In this document: positions 40,439-49,680 of the stretch, one piece after another
Position numbering within the stretch: the stretch's first letter is position 1
How the letters are laid out: each line of letters starts with the position of its first letter
Assembly: GCF_014384805.1 (NCBI RefSeq)
Contig: NZ_JACRSS010000002.1
Coordinates: 1 to 64,000 of the forward strand
Length of the DNA stretch: 64,000 nucleotides
Direction of reading: 5' to 3'
From: Guopingia tenuis
Lineage (GTDB): Bacteria; Bacillota; Clostridia; Christensenellales; Christensenellaceae
Notes under the pieces: model-generated
The model's input: only the letters and a program-made list of their open reading frames with translations
Told to the model about the DNA's origin: nothing
The model's database searches: none
Made by a program: the position numbers and the translations under genes

Positions 40439-43400
40439 TTATACTGGATTTGCCCCGGATATGCAACGCCTGATTTGCTCCATCAGCCCCAGCAGTCCGC
40501 TGTATATTTTCCCTTTCCCGGGCTTAAACAGGATTCGGGGCGGGCTTCCGGCGCGGAACTGGGCGGTTTTCTGATAATTCTGCAAAATTTCCAGGAGCTT
40601 TCCGGGATCAATGGGCGCATCCTCGGGGAAGCGAAGCTCGATCACATTTCCCTTGCGGATCACGCTGGCAATATGCGCCCGGGCGGCATAGGCCCGCACC
40701 ACCGCCGCCCCCAGCAGGTTTTCCACCTCGTTCGGCGCCGTGCCGAAGCGGTCATAGAACTCGTCCCGGACGGCCCGGGCGTCGTCCATGGTCTGGATCG
40801 CCTCGATGCGGCGGTACATATCCAGCTTCTGCTCTTCCTCGGGAATATAGTTTCCGGGAATATAGGCGTTAACCCCCAGCTCCACATTGGACTCGGTCTG
40901 GGCGGCGGGCGCATCGCCCATGGCGGCGCGCACCTGCTCTTTGACCAGTTTGCAGTAGAGAGTATAGCCGATCTGCGCCATATGCCCGCTCTGCTCGGCC
41001 CCCAGGATGTTGCCCGCGCCGCGGATCTCCAGATCCCGCATGGCGATCTTGAACCCGCTTCCAAACTGGGTGAATTCCCGGATGGCTTCCAGCCGCTTGG
41101 CCGCCGCTTCGTTTAAATTCCGTTCCGCCATATGCGTGAAATAGGCATAGGCCCGGATGGAGGAGCGCCCCACCCGGCCTTTTAACTGATATAGCTGAGA
41201 AAGGCCGAATTTATCCGCCTCATAGACGATGATCGTGTTGACCGATGGAATATCGATGCCGGATTCAATAATCGTCGTGCAGAGAAGCACATCGTATTGA
41301 TGCTCATAGAAATCCTCCACATTTTTCTCAAACACGGTTTCGCTCATCTGTCCATGGGCGGTGACAACCCGGGCTTCGGGCACAAAGGCTTTGAGCTGCC
41401 GGGCGATCTCCTCCATGCCTGTGATCCGCCGGGTGACGAAATAGACCTGGCCGCCGCGCTGCAATTCCTTTAAAATCGCTTCGCGTACCAGCCCCCAGCT
41501 GAACGGGGCCACATAGGCCTGGACCTCCTTGCGCTCTCCGGGCGGGGTGGCGATGGTGCTCATCTCCCGGATGCCCGTCATGGCCATTTCCAGCGTCCGG
41601 GGGATGGGCGTGGCCGTCAATGTCAGCACATCCACTTCCTTTTTCATATCCTTGATGCGCTCCTTATGGGAAACGCCGAACCGCTGCTCCTCATCCACCA
41701 CCAGCAGCCCCAGGTCCTTATAGTGGATCTGCTTGGAGAGCAGCTTATGGGTGCCGATGATGATATCAATGCGGCCCTCGTTGACGGCCCGGATGGTGTC
41801 CGCCGGATTTTTAGAATAGCGGGAAAGCAGGCCGATGCGCACGGGGAAGCCGGCAAACCGCTCCTTAAAGGTCTCATAGTGCTGCCGGGCGAGAAGCGTC
41901 GTCGGCACCAGCACCGCCACCTGCTTGGAATCCATCACGGCCTTGAAGCAGGCCCGCATGGCCACCTCGGTCTTGCCATAACCCACATCCCCCAGAAGCA
42001 GGCGATCCATGATCTTTCCGCTCTCCATATCCCGCTTGATCTGGGCGATACTCTCGGTCTGCCCGGGGGTTTCCTCATAGGCAAAGCTGTCCTCAAACTG
42101 GCGCTGCCAGACGGTATCCTTGGAGAAGCGATATCCCTTGCGGGTTCCCCGCTCCCGATACAGCGCCACCAAATCCTCTGCCAGCTCCTTGATGGAGGAG
42201 GTCGCCTTGGCCTTGGTATTCTCCCATTCCTTGCCCCCCAGCTTGTTCAGCCGGACGCTTTCCGCCTCGCCGGGGCCGATGTATTTCTGCACCCGGTCGA
42301 TCTGGGCGGTCTGGATATACAGCTTGTCGCCGCCGCGGTATTCCAGCTCGATATAATCCGCCCGGGCGCCGCCCACCTCCATATTTCTAAGCCCCAGGAA
42401 TTTTCCCTTTCCATGGATCTCATGCACCACGATATCGCCGGGCTTCAAGTCTCCCAGAAGATCCTCCGGGGCGCGGTTTTCCTTCTTTTTCTGCCGTTTT
42501 TCCCGGCCCTTCACCGGCGCGCCGAAAATCTCTTCTTCGGAAAGATAAAGGGTCTTGGTTTCGGCAATCTCAAATCCCTCGGTCAGCCGGGCAGGAACGA
42601 CCGCTGCGCCCGGAGCCTCCAGCGCCTTTCCCGAAAGGGCCGGAGCCAGCACGCCATATTCCTTCAGCCCCTCGGAGAGGGCTTTGGTCTTTCCGCCGGA
42701 GAAAAGATAGCAGCGATAACCTTCTTTGATGCGCAAAAGCAGGGAATCCGCCAGCATTTCCATGTTGCCCATAAAACCCACGGCGCTCTTCATGGCAAAA
42801 TCCACCGTGTGCTTTTTCAGCCGCTTTTCTTCGCTCAGGCCGGGCACATCCAGCGCCCGCCCCGCAAAGGCGTCCAGAAATTCCTCCGGCGAGAGGCGGC
42901 AGGCAATCTCGCACCCAAAGGCATCCTCCTGCTCCATCACCTCGGAGAACAGGCTGACCCGCGCCTCTTCCCGTTTCTCCTGATCCGCCGCCAGGCGGTG
43001 GTATTCCTGGAATACCACAAGGCTTTCCCCGGCATAGTCCAGAATATTCCATGTCTTTTGGAACACGCCGGTATATGCTTCGATATTGGGGAAGCTTCCG
43101 TTTTCCCGGAGGTCATAGGCCATCCGTGCCCCGGCCTCCTCCCGCTTTTCGCCGGATGTCCGTTTGAGATAGCCGCAAAGCTCCTGCTTTTCCTCCTCGG
43201 AAAGGCATATCTCTCCTGCAGGCGGAATCGTGATATCCGAAAGCGAATCCCCAAAGGAGCGCTGGGAATCCTCATCAAAAAACCGAATGGTTTCAATCTC
43301 ATCGTCAAAAAAAGTGATGCGATAGGGATGCGGGGCATCCGGCGGATACACCTCCAAAATCTCGCCCCGGCCGGAACAGAAGCCCGGCGTTTCCACCAGC

Positions 43401-43879
43401 GCCGTCCGCTCATATCCAAGGCCGATGAGCTTTTCCATGAGCTTTTGCGGGGGAATGACCATCTCGGGCCGCAGCGTCAGAAATTTATCATAAAACGGTT
43501 CCGGCGCCCGCATTTTATAGAGAAGGGCGTCCATGGAGAGGAACACCAGCCGCCCCTTTTCCCGAAGCTGCGCCAGCGCCGCCACACGCTCCGCCGCCGC
43601 CTCGCCGCTCTTGGCCTCCACCAGCCGAAGCTCCACATGCGTAGAGGGCAGATAGACCTTGTTGCCATAATAACAGCGGTCAAATTGCTGCTTTGCATCA
43701 TAATCCGTAGCCGAAACCACAAATACCGTCCGCCCCATGCGCGTGAGAGCATAGAAAAGATGCGTGCGCGCCCCGGGCGCAACCCGCAAAAGCGAGCAGG
43801 GCATCTGCCCTCCCCGCACAATTTCCTCCAGACGGGCCATGCCGCCGGCTGTCTCTAAACTATCCAAAATACATTTCAC
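40439..43879 (-). CDS. mfd: Transcription-repair coupling factor Mfd
   Basis: Mfd removes stalled RNA polymerase and recruits UvrA for nucleotide excision repair. The 1146-residue protein has the UvrB-like N-terminal part, the RNA polymerase interaction domain (LKPGDIVVHEIHGKGKFLGL), Walker A LLGDVGYGKTEVAMRA, the helicase box VVDEEQRFGVSHKERI, TATPIPRTLEMAM, and the TRG and C-terminal domains. The start is GTG at 43879. A GGAGGG lies unusually far upstream (about 16 nt), so the exact start is less sure. It lies downstream of pth, separated by repeat-rich DNA. Confidence 0.96.
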   Translation of the reverse strand: MKCILDSLETAGGMARLEEIVRGGQMPCSLLRVAPGARTHLFYALTRMGRTVFVVSATDYDAKQQFDRCYYGNKVYLPSTHVELRLVEAKSGEAAAERVAALAQLREKGRLVFLSMDALLYKMRAPEPFYDKFLTLRPEMVIPPQKLMEKLIGLGYERTALVETPGFCSGRGEILEVYPPDAPHPYRITFFDDEIETIRFFDEDSQRSFGDSLSDITIPPAGEICLSEEEKQELCGYLKRTSGEKREEAGARMAYDLRENGSFPNIEAYTGVFQKTWNILDYAGESLVVFQEYHRLAADQEKREEARVSLFSEVMEQEDAFGCEIACRLSPEEFLDAFAGRALDVPGLSEEKRLKKHTVDFAMKSAVGFMGNMEMLADSLLLRIKEGYRCYLFSGGKTKALSEGLKEYGVLAPALSGKALEAPGAAVVPARLTEGFEIAETKTLYLSEEEIFGAPVKGREKRQKKKENRAPEDLLGDLKPGDIVVHEIHGKGKFLGLRNMEVGGARADYIELEYRGGDKLYIQTAQIDRVQKYIGPGEAESVRLNKLGGKEWENTKAKATSSIKELAEDLVALYRERGTRKGYRFSKDTVWQRQFEDSFAYEETPGQTESIAQIKRDMESGKIMDRLLLGDVGYGKTEVAMRACFKAVMDSKQVAVLVPTTLLARQHYETFKERFAGFPVRIGLLSRYSKNPADTIRAVNEGRIDIIIGTHKLLSKQIHYKDLGLLVVDEEQRFGVSHKERIKDMKKEVDVLTLTATPIPRTLEMAMTGIREMSTIATPPGERKEVQAYVAPFSWGLVREAILKELQRGGQVYFVTRRITGMEEIARQLKAFVPEARVVTAHGQMSETVFEKNVEDFYEHQYDVLLCTTIIESGIDIPSVNTIIVYEADKFGLSQLYQLKGRVGRSSIRAYAYFTHMAERNLNEAAAKRLEAIREFTQFGSGFKIAMRDLEIRGAGNILGAEQSGHMAQIGYTLYCKLVKEQVRAAMGDAPAAQTESNVELGVNAYIPGNYIPEEEQKLDMYRRIEAIQTMDDARAVRDEFYDRFGTAPNEVENLLGAAVVRAYAARAHIASVIRKGNVIELRFPEDAPIDPGKLLEILQNYQKTAQFRAGSPPRILFKPGKGKIYSGLLGLMEQIRRCISGANPV

Positions 43880-44022
43880 GGCTGTTTTGTATTTCCCTCC
43901 CGCTTTGTCCTGGCGGCATTTTTCCGGGTGACCGCCTAAATCTCCAAATTGTGCCCGCCGCCTTTTTGCGAAAGGGCATGACGATGCGCCGCCCCGGGGC
44001 TTTCTCCCCCGCGGCGGTCGCC

Positions 44023-44050
44023 GGGCCGCCGGAGCGGCCCCTTTTTCTTT
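44023..44050 (+). terminator. Orphan plus-strand terminator-like hairpin
   Basis: GGGCCGC (44023-44029), CGGA loop, GCGGCCC (44034-44040), then CTTTTTCTTT. No plus-strand gene lies upstream, so it could end an unannotated RNA or be accidental. Confidence 0.4.
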
Positions 44051-44386
44051 CCTTCTATTCTATGCGAGGCGTGGGGAAAATACAAGCATTCCCGCAAATT
44101 TCGCGGCAAAAAGGCAGGGCCTTTGAGGGACTTTTGTAAAAGCCTCTGCTTTTCGGCAGATACTTCCGCTTCTGCGAAGGGCGAAAGAGCAAGACCTTGG
44201 GAGACTTTTGTAAAAGTCCCCCAAACCCCTCAAAACCTTTCGGCAGATGCTCCCGCATCTGCGGGGAATGAAATAAATAAAGAAAAAAACTTCTTTCTTT
44301 TTCGCAAAAACCTGCCGCGGCGAGCCGCTTTGACACGCCTGTACCGTTTCGCACCTTTTAACTGCCCCGGTCACAAAATTTCTTTG

Positions 44387-44410
44387 CTTCTTTCTTTTTA
44401 AAGAAAGAAG
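44387..44410. repeat. Copy of the dispersed palindrome downstream of pth
   Basis: CTTCTTTCTTT and AAAGAAAGAAG (11-bp arms, 2-nt centre), flanked on the left by AAAATTTCTTTG. The reversed flank matches the first copy at 18237-18275. It starts about 30 nt after the pth stop codon. Confidence 0.8.
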
Positions 44411-44439
44411 GGGAATATCTGCCCTGAAAATCGAATGTC

Positions 44440-45009
44440 CTACAAGGCGGCGCCGTTATATTTTTGCTGCGCCGCCTCCACGCCATGCTTCAAAATCTCA
44501 AGAGCCGCCTCGGCCGCCCGCTCGCTGTTGGCCAAAAAGGCCTTCTTTTGCTCTGCCCTGAGCTTTTGCAGCACAAAGGCCGCCAGATCCATGGGCGGCT
44601 TCGGCTTGCCGATACCGATGCGCAGGCGGGGAAATTTCTCCGATCCCACCCGGGCCACAATCGAGCGCATGCCGTTGTGGCTCCCGGCGCTGCCGCCCGC
44701 CTTGATGCGCAGGCGGCCCAGATCCAGGTCGATATCGTCATAGATCACGAGGAGTTCCTGGGGAGACAGCTTATAAAACCGCATGGCTTCGGCAACCGCC
44801 TCTCCTGAAAGGTTCATATAGGTGTGGGGCTTTAAAAGCAGGACGCTCTTGCCCCCAATCTTTCCCTCGGCCACCACCCCCTGAAACCGCTTTTTATTGA
44901 AGCGCAGCCCGGCCTTCTCCGCCAGGGCATCAATGGCGGCAAACCCGGCATTATGCCGGGTATTGCGGTATTTCAGCCCTGGATTTCCAAGGCCCACAAT
45001 CAGGTTCAT
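44440..45009 (-). CDS. pth: Peptidyl-tRNA hydrolase
   Basis: Pth frees tRNA from peptidyl-tRNA that drops off the ribosome. The 189-residue protein has the family start MNLIVGLGNPGLKYRNTRHN with catalytic His19, then PHTYMNLSGEAV, VIYDDIDLDLGRLRIKAGGS and HNGMRSI. Length and motifs are normal. The start overlaps the glmU stop by four bases (ATGA), indicating coupling to glmU. In many relatives prs sits between glmU and pth; here prs is 8 kb away. Confidence 0.97.
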   Translation of the reverse strand: MNLIVGLGNPGLKYRNTRHNAGFAAIDALAEKAGLRFNKKRFQGVVAEGKIGGKSVLLLKPHTYMNLSGEAVAEAMRFYKLSPQELLVIYDDIDLDLGRLRIKAGGSAGSHNGMRSIVARVGSEKFPRLRIGIGKPKPPMDLAAFVLQKLRAEQKKAFLANSERAAEAALEILKHGVEAAQQKYNGAAL

Positions 45010-46391
45010 TTGTTCTCTCCATCCTTTTTGCCCACGGGATAGCGGCCTTTGCCCCAGCCGGCCTTGATGGTTTCCCGCGCCCGGGCGATACAGAGAGCGT
45101 CTGCCGGGATATCTTTGGTTACGGTGGCTCCGGCGGCGATATAGGCGCCGTCTCCCACGTTCACCGGAGAGATCAGGTTGGTGTTGCAGCCGATGAAGGC
45201 CCGGTCGCCCACTTTGGTGCGGAATTTTTCCTTGCCGTTATAGTTCACAAACACCACGCCGCAGCCGATATTCACATCTTCGCCCACATCCGCATCGCCT
45301 ACATAGGTGAGATGTGAAACTTTGGAGCGGTTGGCAATGGTGGCGTTTTTGGTCTCCACAAAATCGCCGATGCGGCAATGCTCCCCGATGGATGTGCCCG
45401 GTCGGATATACGCATAGGGGCCCACCTGGGCGCCCGCGCCCACCCGGCTCTCCAGCACCACGCTGTTCTGCACGGCTGCGCCGTCCTCCACCACGCTGTC
45501 CTTGATCCGCGAACCCTGATAGAGCGTGCAGCCCGCGCCGATTTTCGTGTTTCCCTCCAGGATCACGCCGGGATAGATCACGCTGTCCTGTCCCACGGTA
45601 ACATCCGCATCGATATATGTATTGGCCGGGTCGATGAGCGTCGCGCCGCCCAGCATAATCCGTTCGTTGATGCGGGAGCGGAGAATAGCCGCAACCCGCG
45701 CCAGATGCGCCCGGTGGTTGACGCCTTCGCCCTCTTCCAGATCGGCCAGGACAATCCCGCCCGTCTTTTTCCCCTTTTTATAGAGGATATCGATGCAGTC
45801 CGTGAGATAATATTCGCCCTGGGCATTGTTGGGGGTCAGCTCGCCGAGCGCCTCCAGAAGAGCCTGGGTGCGGAAGCAATAGAAGGATACGTTGACCTCT
45901 TTGATTTTCTTCTGCTCCGGGCTGGCATCCTTTTCCTCCACGATGCCGCAGACATTGCCCGCCGCATCCCGGACAATCCGGCCATAGCCTGTCGCGTTCT
46001 CCAAAATACCCGTGAGCAGGAGGACGTCAAACCCGCCCTTTTCCGCCTCATCCGCCAGCATGCGGATGGATTCGCCCCGCACCAGCGGCATATCCCCCGC
46101 GAGAATCACGGTATAATCGCTCCCCCGCAGCAAATCCTCCGCCATCATGACGGCATGGCCGGAGCCCTTGCGTTCCGCCTGAAGCGCATATTCGCAGCGG
46201 TCCCCCAGGGACTTGGGAACTGCGTCGCCGCCCGCGCCATAGATCACAATGGGTTTGCCCGGGAAGGCTTCCTCCGCCGCGCTGACCACCCATTCCACCA
46301 GCATCCGCCCCGCCGCCTTATGCAGAACCTTGGGCGTCTGCGATTTCATCCGCGTGCCATTGCCTGCCGCCAATATCACTGTTCGATTCAT
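45006..46391 (-). CDS. glmU: Bifunctional GlmU (GlcN-1-P acetyltransferase / GlcNAc-1-P uridylyltransferase)
   Basis: GlmU makes UDP-GlcNAc for peptidoglycan and surface glycans. The 461-residue protein has the N-terminal pyrophosphorylase signature VILAAGNGTRMKSQTPKVLH, then GDMPLVRGESI. From about residue 250 a left-handed beta-helix acetyltransferase follows, with IDPANTYIDADVTVG, GDFVETKNATI and VNYNGKEKFRTKVGD. The ATG at 46391 has AAGGGG upstream. Its product feeds the wecB reaction at the right edge of the window. Confidence 0.97.
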   Translation of the reverse strand: MNRTVILAAGNGTRMKSQTPKVLHKAAGRMLVEWVVSAAEEAFPGKPIVIYGAGGDAVPKSLGDRCEYALQAERKGSGHAVMMAEDLLRGSDYTVILAGDMPLVRGESIRMLADEAEKGGFDVLLLTGILENATGYGRIVRDAAGNVCGIVEEKDASPEQKKIKEVNVSFYCFRTQALLEALGELTPNNAQGEYYLTDCIDILYKKGKKTGGIVLADLEEGEGVNHRAHLARVAAILRSRINERIMLGGATLIDPANTYIDADVTVGQDSVIYPGVILEGNTKIGAGCTLYQGSRIKDSVVEDGAAVQNSVVLESRVGAGAQVGPYAYIRPGTSIGEHCRIGDFVETKNATIANRSKVSHLTYVGDADVGEDVNIGCGVVFVNYNGKEKFRTKVGDRAFIGCNTNLISPVNVGDGAYIAAGATVTKDIPADALCIARARETIKAGWGKGRYPVGKKDGENK

Positions 46392-46875
46392 TTCTCATAC
46401 CCCTTACTTACATATTTCATTTTCTGGTATATTTCTCTCAAGGCCATGCGGCCTTTCTCTGCCAATCCATGGGTGCCGGAGTACGGCTTCCCCGCCCGCC
46501 TTATGACGTTAACAGGCATGCCCAGCCCCCTGCTTTGCGCCCGTTTTCTTTCCCCGGGCAGGAGCATAAAAAACCGGCATCATTCTATCATAAAAGCCCA
46601 AACACAGGTCACTTTTTGAAGAACCAGGCATGCAATAGGGATTGCAGGCCATTCTCCGCCATTTTTCCAGTCCGCTCCTCTATGGGGAGCAGCCGTGGAT
46701 TCCGTCTTCTTAGGGCTCCGTAATTCCGTTAAAAATGTATCCCTTCAAAATCGCGGCCTAAGGCTTTGCCCTCTTTTTTTAAGCAAATACATTTTTTCTG
46801 CAAACCTTCGCCCCATTTGGAGTGTGTTCATCCAAAAATACAGCCCGGTAAACTCTGTATTATACATTTTCTTTT
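46392..46875. other. Intergenic region upstream of glmU
   Basis: About 480 nt before the repeat array. I see only a weak promoter-like TTGAGA upstream of glmU and no gene. The plus-strand open frames are short and lack ribosome binding sites. Confidence 0.4.
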
Positions 46876-47130
46876 CCTGCCTTCTTTTCAAAGAAGGCGG
46901 GCATTCCCTCAATTCAGCTTTTTCCCCCTTTTTAGAGGATTCACTTGCAACATCACCCGGCAAACCCTTTGTTACAAATTTTCTTTGCCTGCTTTCTTTT
47001 TAAAGAAATCGGGCATTCCCTCAATTCAGCATTTCCCCTTTTTAGAGGGTATTCACTTACAACATGACCCGGCAAACCCCTTGTCATAAATTTTCTTTGC
47101 CTGCTTTCTTTTTAAAGAAAGTAGGAGAGG
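46876..47130. repeat. Tandem 112-bp units carrying the dispersed palindrome, 2.3 copies
   Basis: Units start at 46876, 46988 and 47100 (partial). Each opens with CCTGC[CT]TTCTTT... palindrome and continues GGGCATTCCCTCAATTCAGC, a C/T-rich run, TTCACTT[GA]CAACAT and ACCCGGCAAACCC. TTTTCTTTG lies before the next palindrome. The third palindrome overlaps the end of the NUDIX gene. Confidence 0.88.
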
Positions 47131-47897
47131 CGCCCGTCTTTTTGCTTTTGCAGCAGCGGATTTCCTTCCACATCCCCTGGGGAAAGGAAGGCCGCCTCAT
47201 ATAAGCCTTGAAGTTCCGCGAGCGATGCCCCCTCCGGAAACACATTATAGGCGATGTCGCCATAGCGCAGCTCCTGCCGCAGATGCAGGAGAGAGCGCAG
47301 CGCCACTTCCGCATGGTCGAATGCCATGCCGCCGCTCTCCAGGATCTCCATGCGCCGCCGCACAGTCCTTTCATAGCAGGACTCCTGCGCCACCCGCAGT
47401 TCCAGCCTTTCCGGCCCTTCCAGGCAGATCTCATATTCTTCCCGCACGCTTCTCTCCCCGCGCGCGGCCTTTTTTGCAAAGCCGTTCAGCGCAAACCATC
47501 CGGCTTCCGCCGCATCGTCCCCCGCCCTGGGCGACACAGCCGCCAGATTCACCAGAGAAAGGTACTGCGGCGTGATAACCCGGTCCCGGGGGTCCCGGTC
47601 AGGCGCACCCATGACATAATACAGATCGGCATATACATCCGAAATGCCGGTTTCCTCCTGCAGTTCCCGGGCCGCCGCCGCATGGATATGCTCCTCCATG
47701 TTGAGGAATCCCCCGGGGAAAGCCCAGTAGCCCCGGTAGGGAAATCCGCCCCGCCGGATGAGCAGGGCCTTCAGCTTCTTTTCCTTCGGGTCATAGCCAT
47801 AGAGGGCGGTATCCACCGCCACCGACGGCTTCTTATATTTATTGGGGTTATAGCGGGCGAGAAATTCCCGCTCCTCCGGGGATGACGGCGTATACAT
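47112..47897 (-). CDS. NUDIX hydrolase with C-terminal winged helix (NrtR-like)
   Basis: The 261-residue protein has an N-terminal NUDIX domain with a complete box (GGFLNMEEHIHAAAARELQEE then TGI, about residues 62-85). It also has a C-terminal part with LRQELRYGDIAYNVFPEGAS and LAELQGLYEAAF, typical of NrtR-type proteins that sense ADP-ribose and regulate NAD genes. It may therefore be an ADP-ribose pyrophosphatase, a regulator, or both. No NAD gene is adjacent. The ATG has GGAGG seven bases upstream. Its last codons and TAA stop come from a palindromic DNA repeat, so the C-terminus may be a few residues altered. Confidence 0.88.
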   Translation of the reverse strand: MYTPSSPEEREFLARYNPNKYKKPSVAVDTALYGYDPKEKKLKALLIRRGGFPYRGYWAFPGGFLNMEEHIHAAAARELQEETGISDVYADLYYVMGAPDRDPRDRVITPQYLSLVNLAAVSPRAGDDAAEAGWFALNGFAKKAARGERSVREEYEICLEGPERLELRVAQESCYERTVRRRMEILESGGMAFDHAEVALRSLLHLRQELRYGDIAYNVFPEGASLAELQGLYEAAFLSPGDVEGNPLLQKQKDGRLSYFL

Positions 47898-48476
47898 ATC
47901 CTTGCCTCCTTTTGCTGTTCAGGGCAAAACCGCCCTTTTGCGAGCCTGCTCCCAGGACTTTTGACATCCTGCGCAAATCCCTTTTACTGATGCCCTGCGC
48001 CTGCGAAAGCAGATTCTTTCCCTTCCTGTATCGCTTCTCTCCGGTTAGGCTTTTTTGCCAATTTTCTGCTGAGAATACGATACGGCATTTTTCCCGGTCT
48101 TTGCTTGTCCGGCGTCTTTTCTCCCGCCCATTCCATCCAAAGGATATTCCTTTGGCGAAAATTCCAGAGCCGCCTGCGCAGATTTTCCAAAAAGATGATG
48201 CGCAGCCAGATTCGGCATCCGTTCCGCTTCGGTTTCTTTGGCCTGCCCCTTTTATCCGGGCAATCCCGCCAAAGATGTTTTTCAAGTGAGCCGCCCTCCC
48301 GGGAAATTGTGCCTATCCCGCGTCCAGGCGGTTTCCTCGTCCATATATCTTCCCCTGCCGGCAGGTTCCTGTCATAAAACACTTTCGGCTGCTTTTTTTG
48401 ACGTTTCTTCCGGAAATATATTTCCAGAAAAGGCCCTGTTCCATGGGAGTTTTGCCGGCGTTTTTAAGAAATTGGG
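47898..48476. other. Intergenic region between mnmA and the NUDIX gene
   Basis: About 580 nt with open frames on both strands. None has a convincing ribosome binding site, recognisable domain or normal codon pattern. I see no terminator for mnmA and no promoter I would trust. Confidence 0.45.
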
Positions 48477-49541
48477 CTAGAAGAGAACCTCCCGGATGAT
48501 GCCGCCGCCCAGGCACTCGTCGCCGTCGTAAAGGACGGCAAACTGCCCCGGCGTGACCGCCCGCTGGCGTTCGGCAAATTCCATCAAAAGCCCGTCTGCC
48601 TCCCGCCGCACCAGCACTTTTTGATCCGGCTGGCGGTAGCGGAATTTTGCCATCAGCTCCCGTTCCCCGGAAAATTCCTCCGCGATGAAATTGAAGCCCT
48701 CGGTGCGCAGCGCCCGGGAATAGAGGGCCGGGCTGTCGGCGCCCTGCTCCACATAGAGAATATTCTTCTCCAGATCCTTGGCCACCACGAACCAGCGTTC
48801 CCCCGTTCCCCGGCCGCCGATGTTCAGCCCGCGGCGCTGGCCCAGAGTGTAATACATCAGCCCATCGTGCGGCCCGATGTATTCCCCCTGGAGCGTGCGC
48901 ATCTCGCCCTTCTGGGCGGGCAGGAATTTTTGCAGGAACTCCTTGAATTTGCGTTCTCCGATAAAGCAGATGCCCGTGGAATCCTTTTTTTCGGCCACGG
49001 AAAGACCCGCCCGGCGCGCCATCTCCCGAACCTGGCTCTTCTGCATGCCGCCGATGGGAAACATGGCATGGGAGAGCTGCTCCCGGGAGAGCATGCAGAG
49101 AAAATAGGACTGATCCTTTCCCGGATCCGCTCCTTTGAAAAGCCGCCCCTCCCGGGACTGGACATAATGCCCGGTGGCCATCTTTTCCGCGCCGGTTTCC
49201 AGGCAAAAATCCAAAAACGCCGCAAACTTGATCTCGCTGTTGCAGAGCACATCCGGATTGGGCGTCCGCCCTGCCTTGTATTCCCGGAGGAAATAGGAAA
49301 ACACCCTCTGCCAATATTCTTCCGTAAAATTGACAGTATAATACGGAATGCCGATCTGGTCGCACACAGCGCGCACATCGTCATAATCCTCTGCCGCCGT
49401 GCATTCCCCGCCATCCCGGGTTTCGTCCCAATTTTTCATGAAAATGCCGATGACGTCATAGCCCTGCTCCTTTAAAAGAAGCGCGCTCACCGCCGAATCC
49501 ACGCCGCCCGACATCCCCACGGCAATCCGTGCTTTCTGCAT
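48477..49541 (-). CDS. mnmA: tRNA-specific 2-thiouridylase MnmA
   Basis: MnmA puts sulfur on the wobble uridine of tRNA-Lys, -Glu and -Gln. The 354-residue protein has the ATP pyrophosphatase P-loop VGMSGGVDSAV near its start. The first catalytic cysteine lies in TPNPDVLCNSEIKF (about residue 102), and the second in DSTGICFIGERKF (about residue 198). The ATG at 49541 has AAGGGGG six bases upstream and is preferred over an earlier in-frame start. It has its own promoter (49569-49596). The sulfur donor desulfurase gene is not in view. Confidence 0.96.
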   Translation of the reverse strand: MQKARIAVGMSGGVDSAVSALLLKEQGYDVIGIFMKNWDETRDGGECTAAEDYDDVRAVCDQIGIPYYTVNFTEEYWQRVFSYFLREYKAGRTPNPDVLCNSEIKFAAFLDFCLETGAEKMATGHYVQSREGRLFKGADPGKDQSYFLCMLSREQLSHAMFPIGGMQKSQVREMARRAGLSVAEKKDSTGICFIGERKFKEFLQKFLPAQKGEMRTLQGEYIGPHDGLMYYTLGQRRGLNIGGRGTGERWFVVAKDLEKNILYVEQGADSPALYSRALRTEGFNFIAEEFSGERELMAKFRYRQPDQKVLVRREADGLLMEFAERQRAVTPGQFAVLYDGDECLGGGIIREVLF

Positions 49542-49568
49542 AAAGAACCCCCTTATCATCCATTATAA

Positions 49569-49596
49569 ATTATACCCGGCCCCGGCGCAAAGTCAA
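49569..49596 (-). promoter_or_regulatory. Promoter of mnmA
   Basis: Minus-strand TTGACT (49591-49596), 16 nt, TATAAT (49569-49574). It is divergent from and close to the promoter of the ComEC-like gene. Confidence 0.8.
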
Positions 49597-49617
49597 TATG
49601 AGCCGCCCGCCGCAGGC

Positions 49618-49646
49618 TTGCCGCGCTCAAAAAAAACAAGTATAAT
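49618..49646 (+). promoter_or_regulatory. Promoter of the ComEC-like hydrolase gene
   Basis: TTGCCG (49618-49623), 17 nt, TATAAT (49641-49646). The mRNA would start near 49653, 28 nt before the ATG. Confidence 0.75.
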
Positions 49647-49680
49647 GTGCCTAACAGAAGGGATCAAAGGAGGAAGCGTC

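Larger units (their letters stand above)
43880..44439. other. Repeat-rich intergenic region between pth and mfd
   Basis: About 560 nt with no supported gene. It holds a GC-rich hairpin with a T-tract (44023-44050), two imperfect copies of an element with ACTTTTGTAAAAG (44130 and 44204) and CGGCAGAT (44154 and 44241), and a 24-bp palindrome (44387-44410). It separates pth from mfd, which are adjacent in many relatives. Confidence 0.6.

Noticed and set aside
47848..48382. Overlapping frames on both strands between mnmA and the NUDIX gene
   Set aside because: Odd composition (many Arg, Lys, Trp on one strand and Phe, Pro on the other), no initiation signals and no recognisable motifs.
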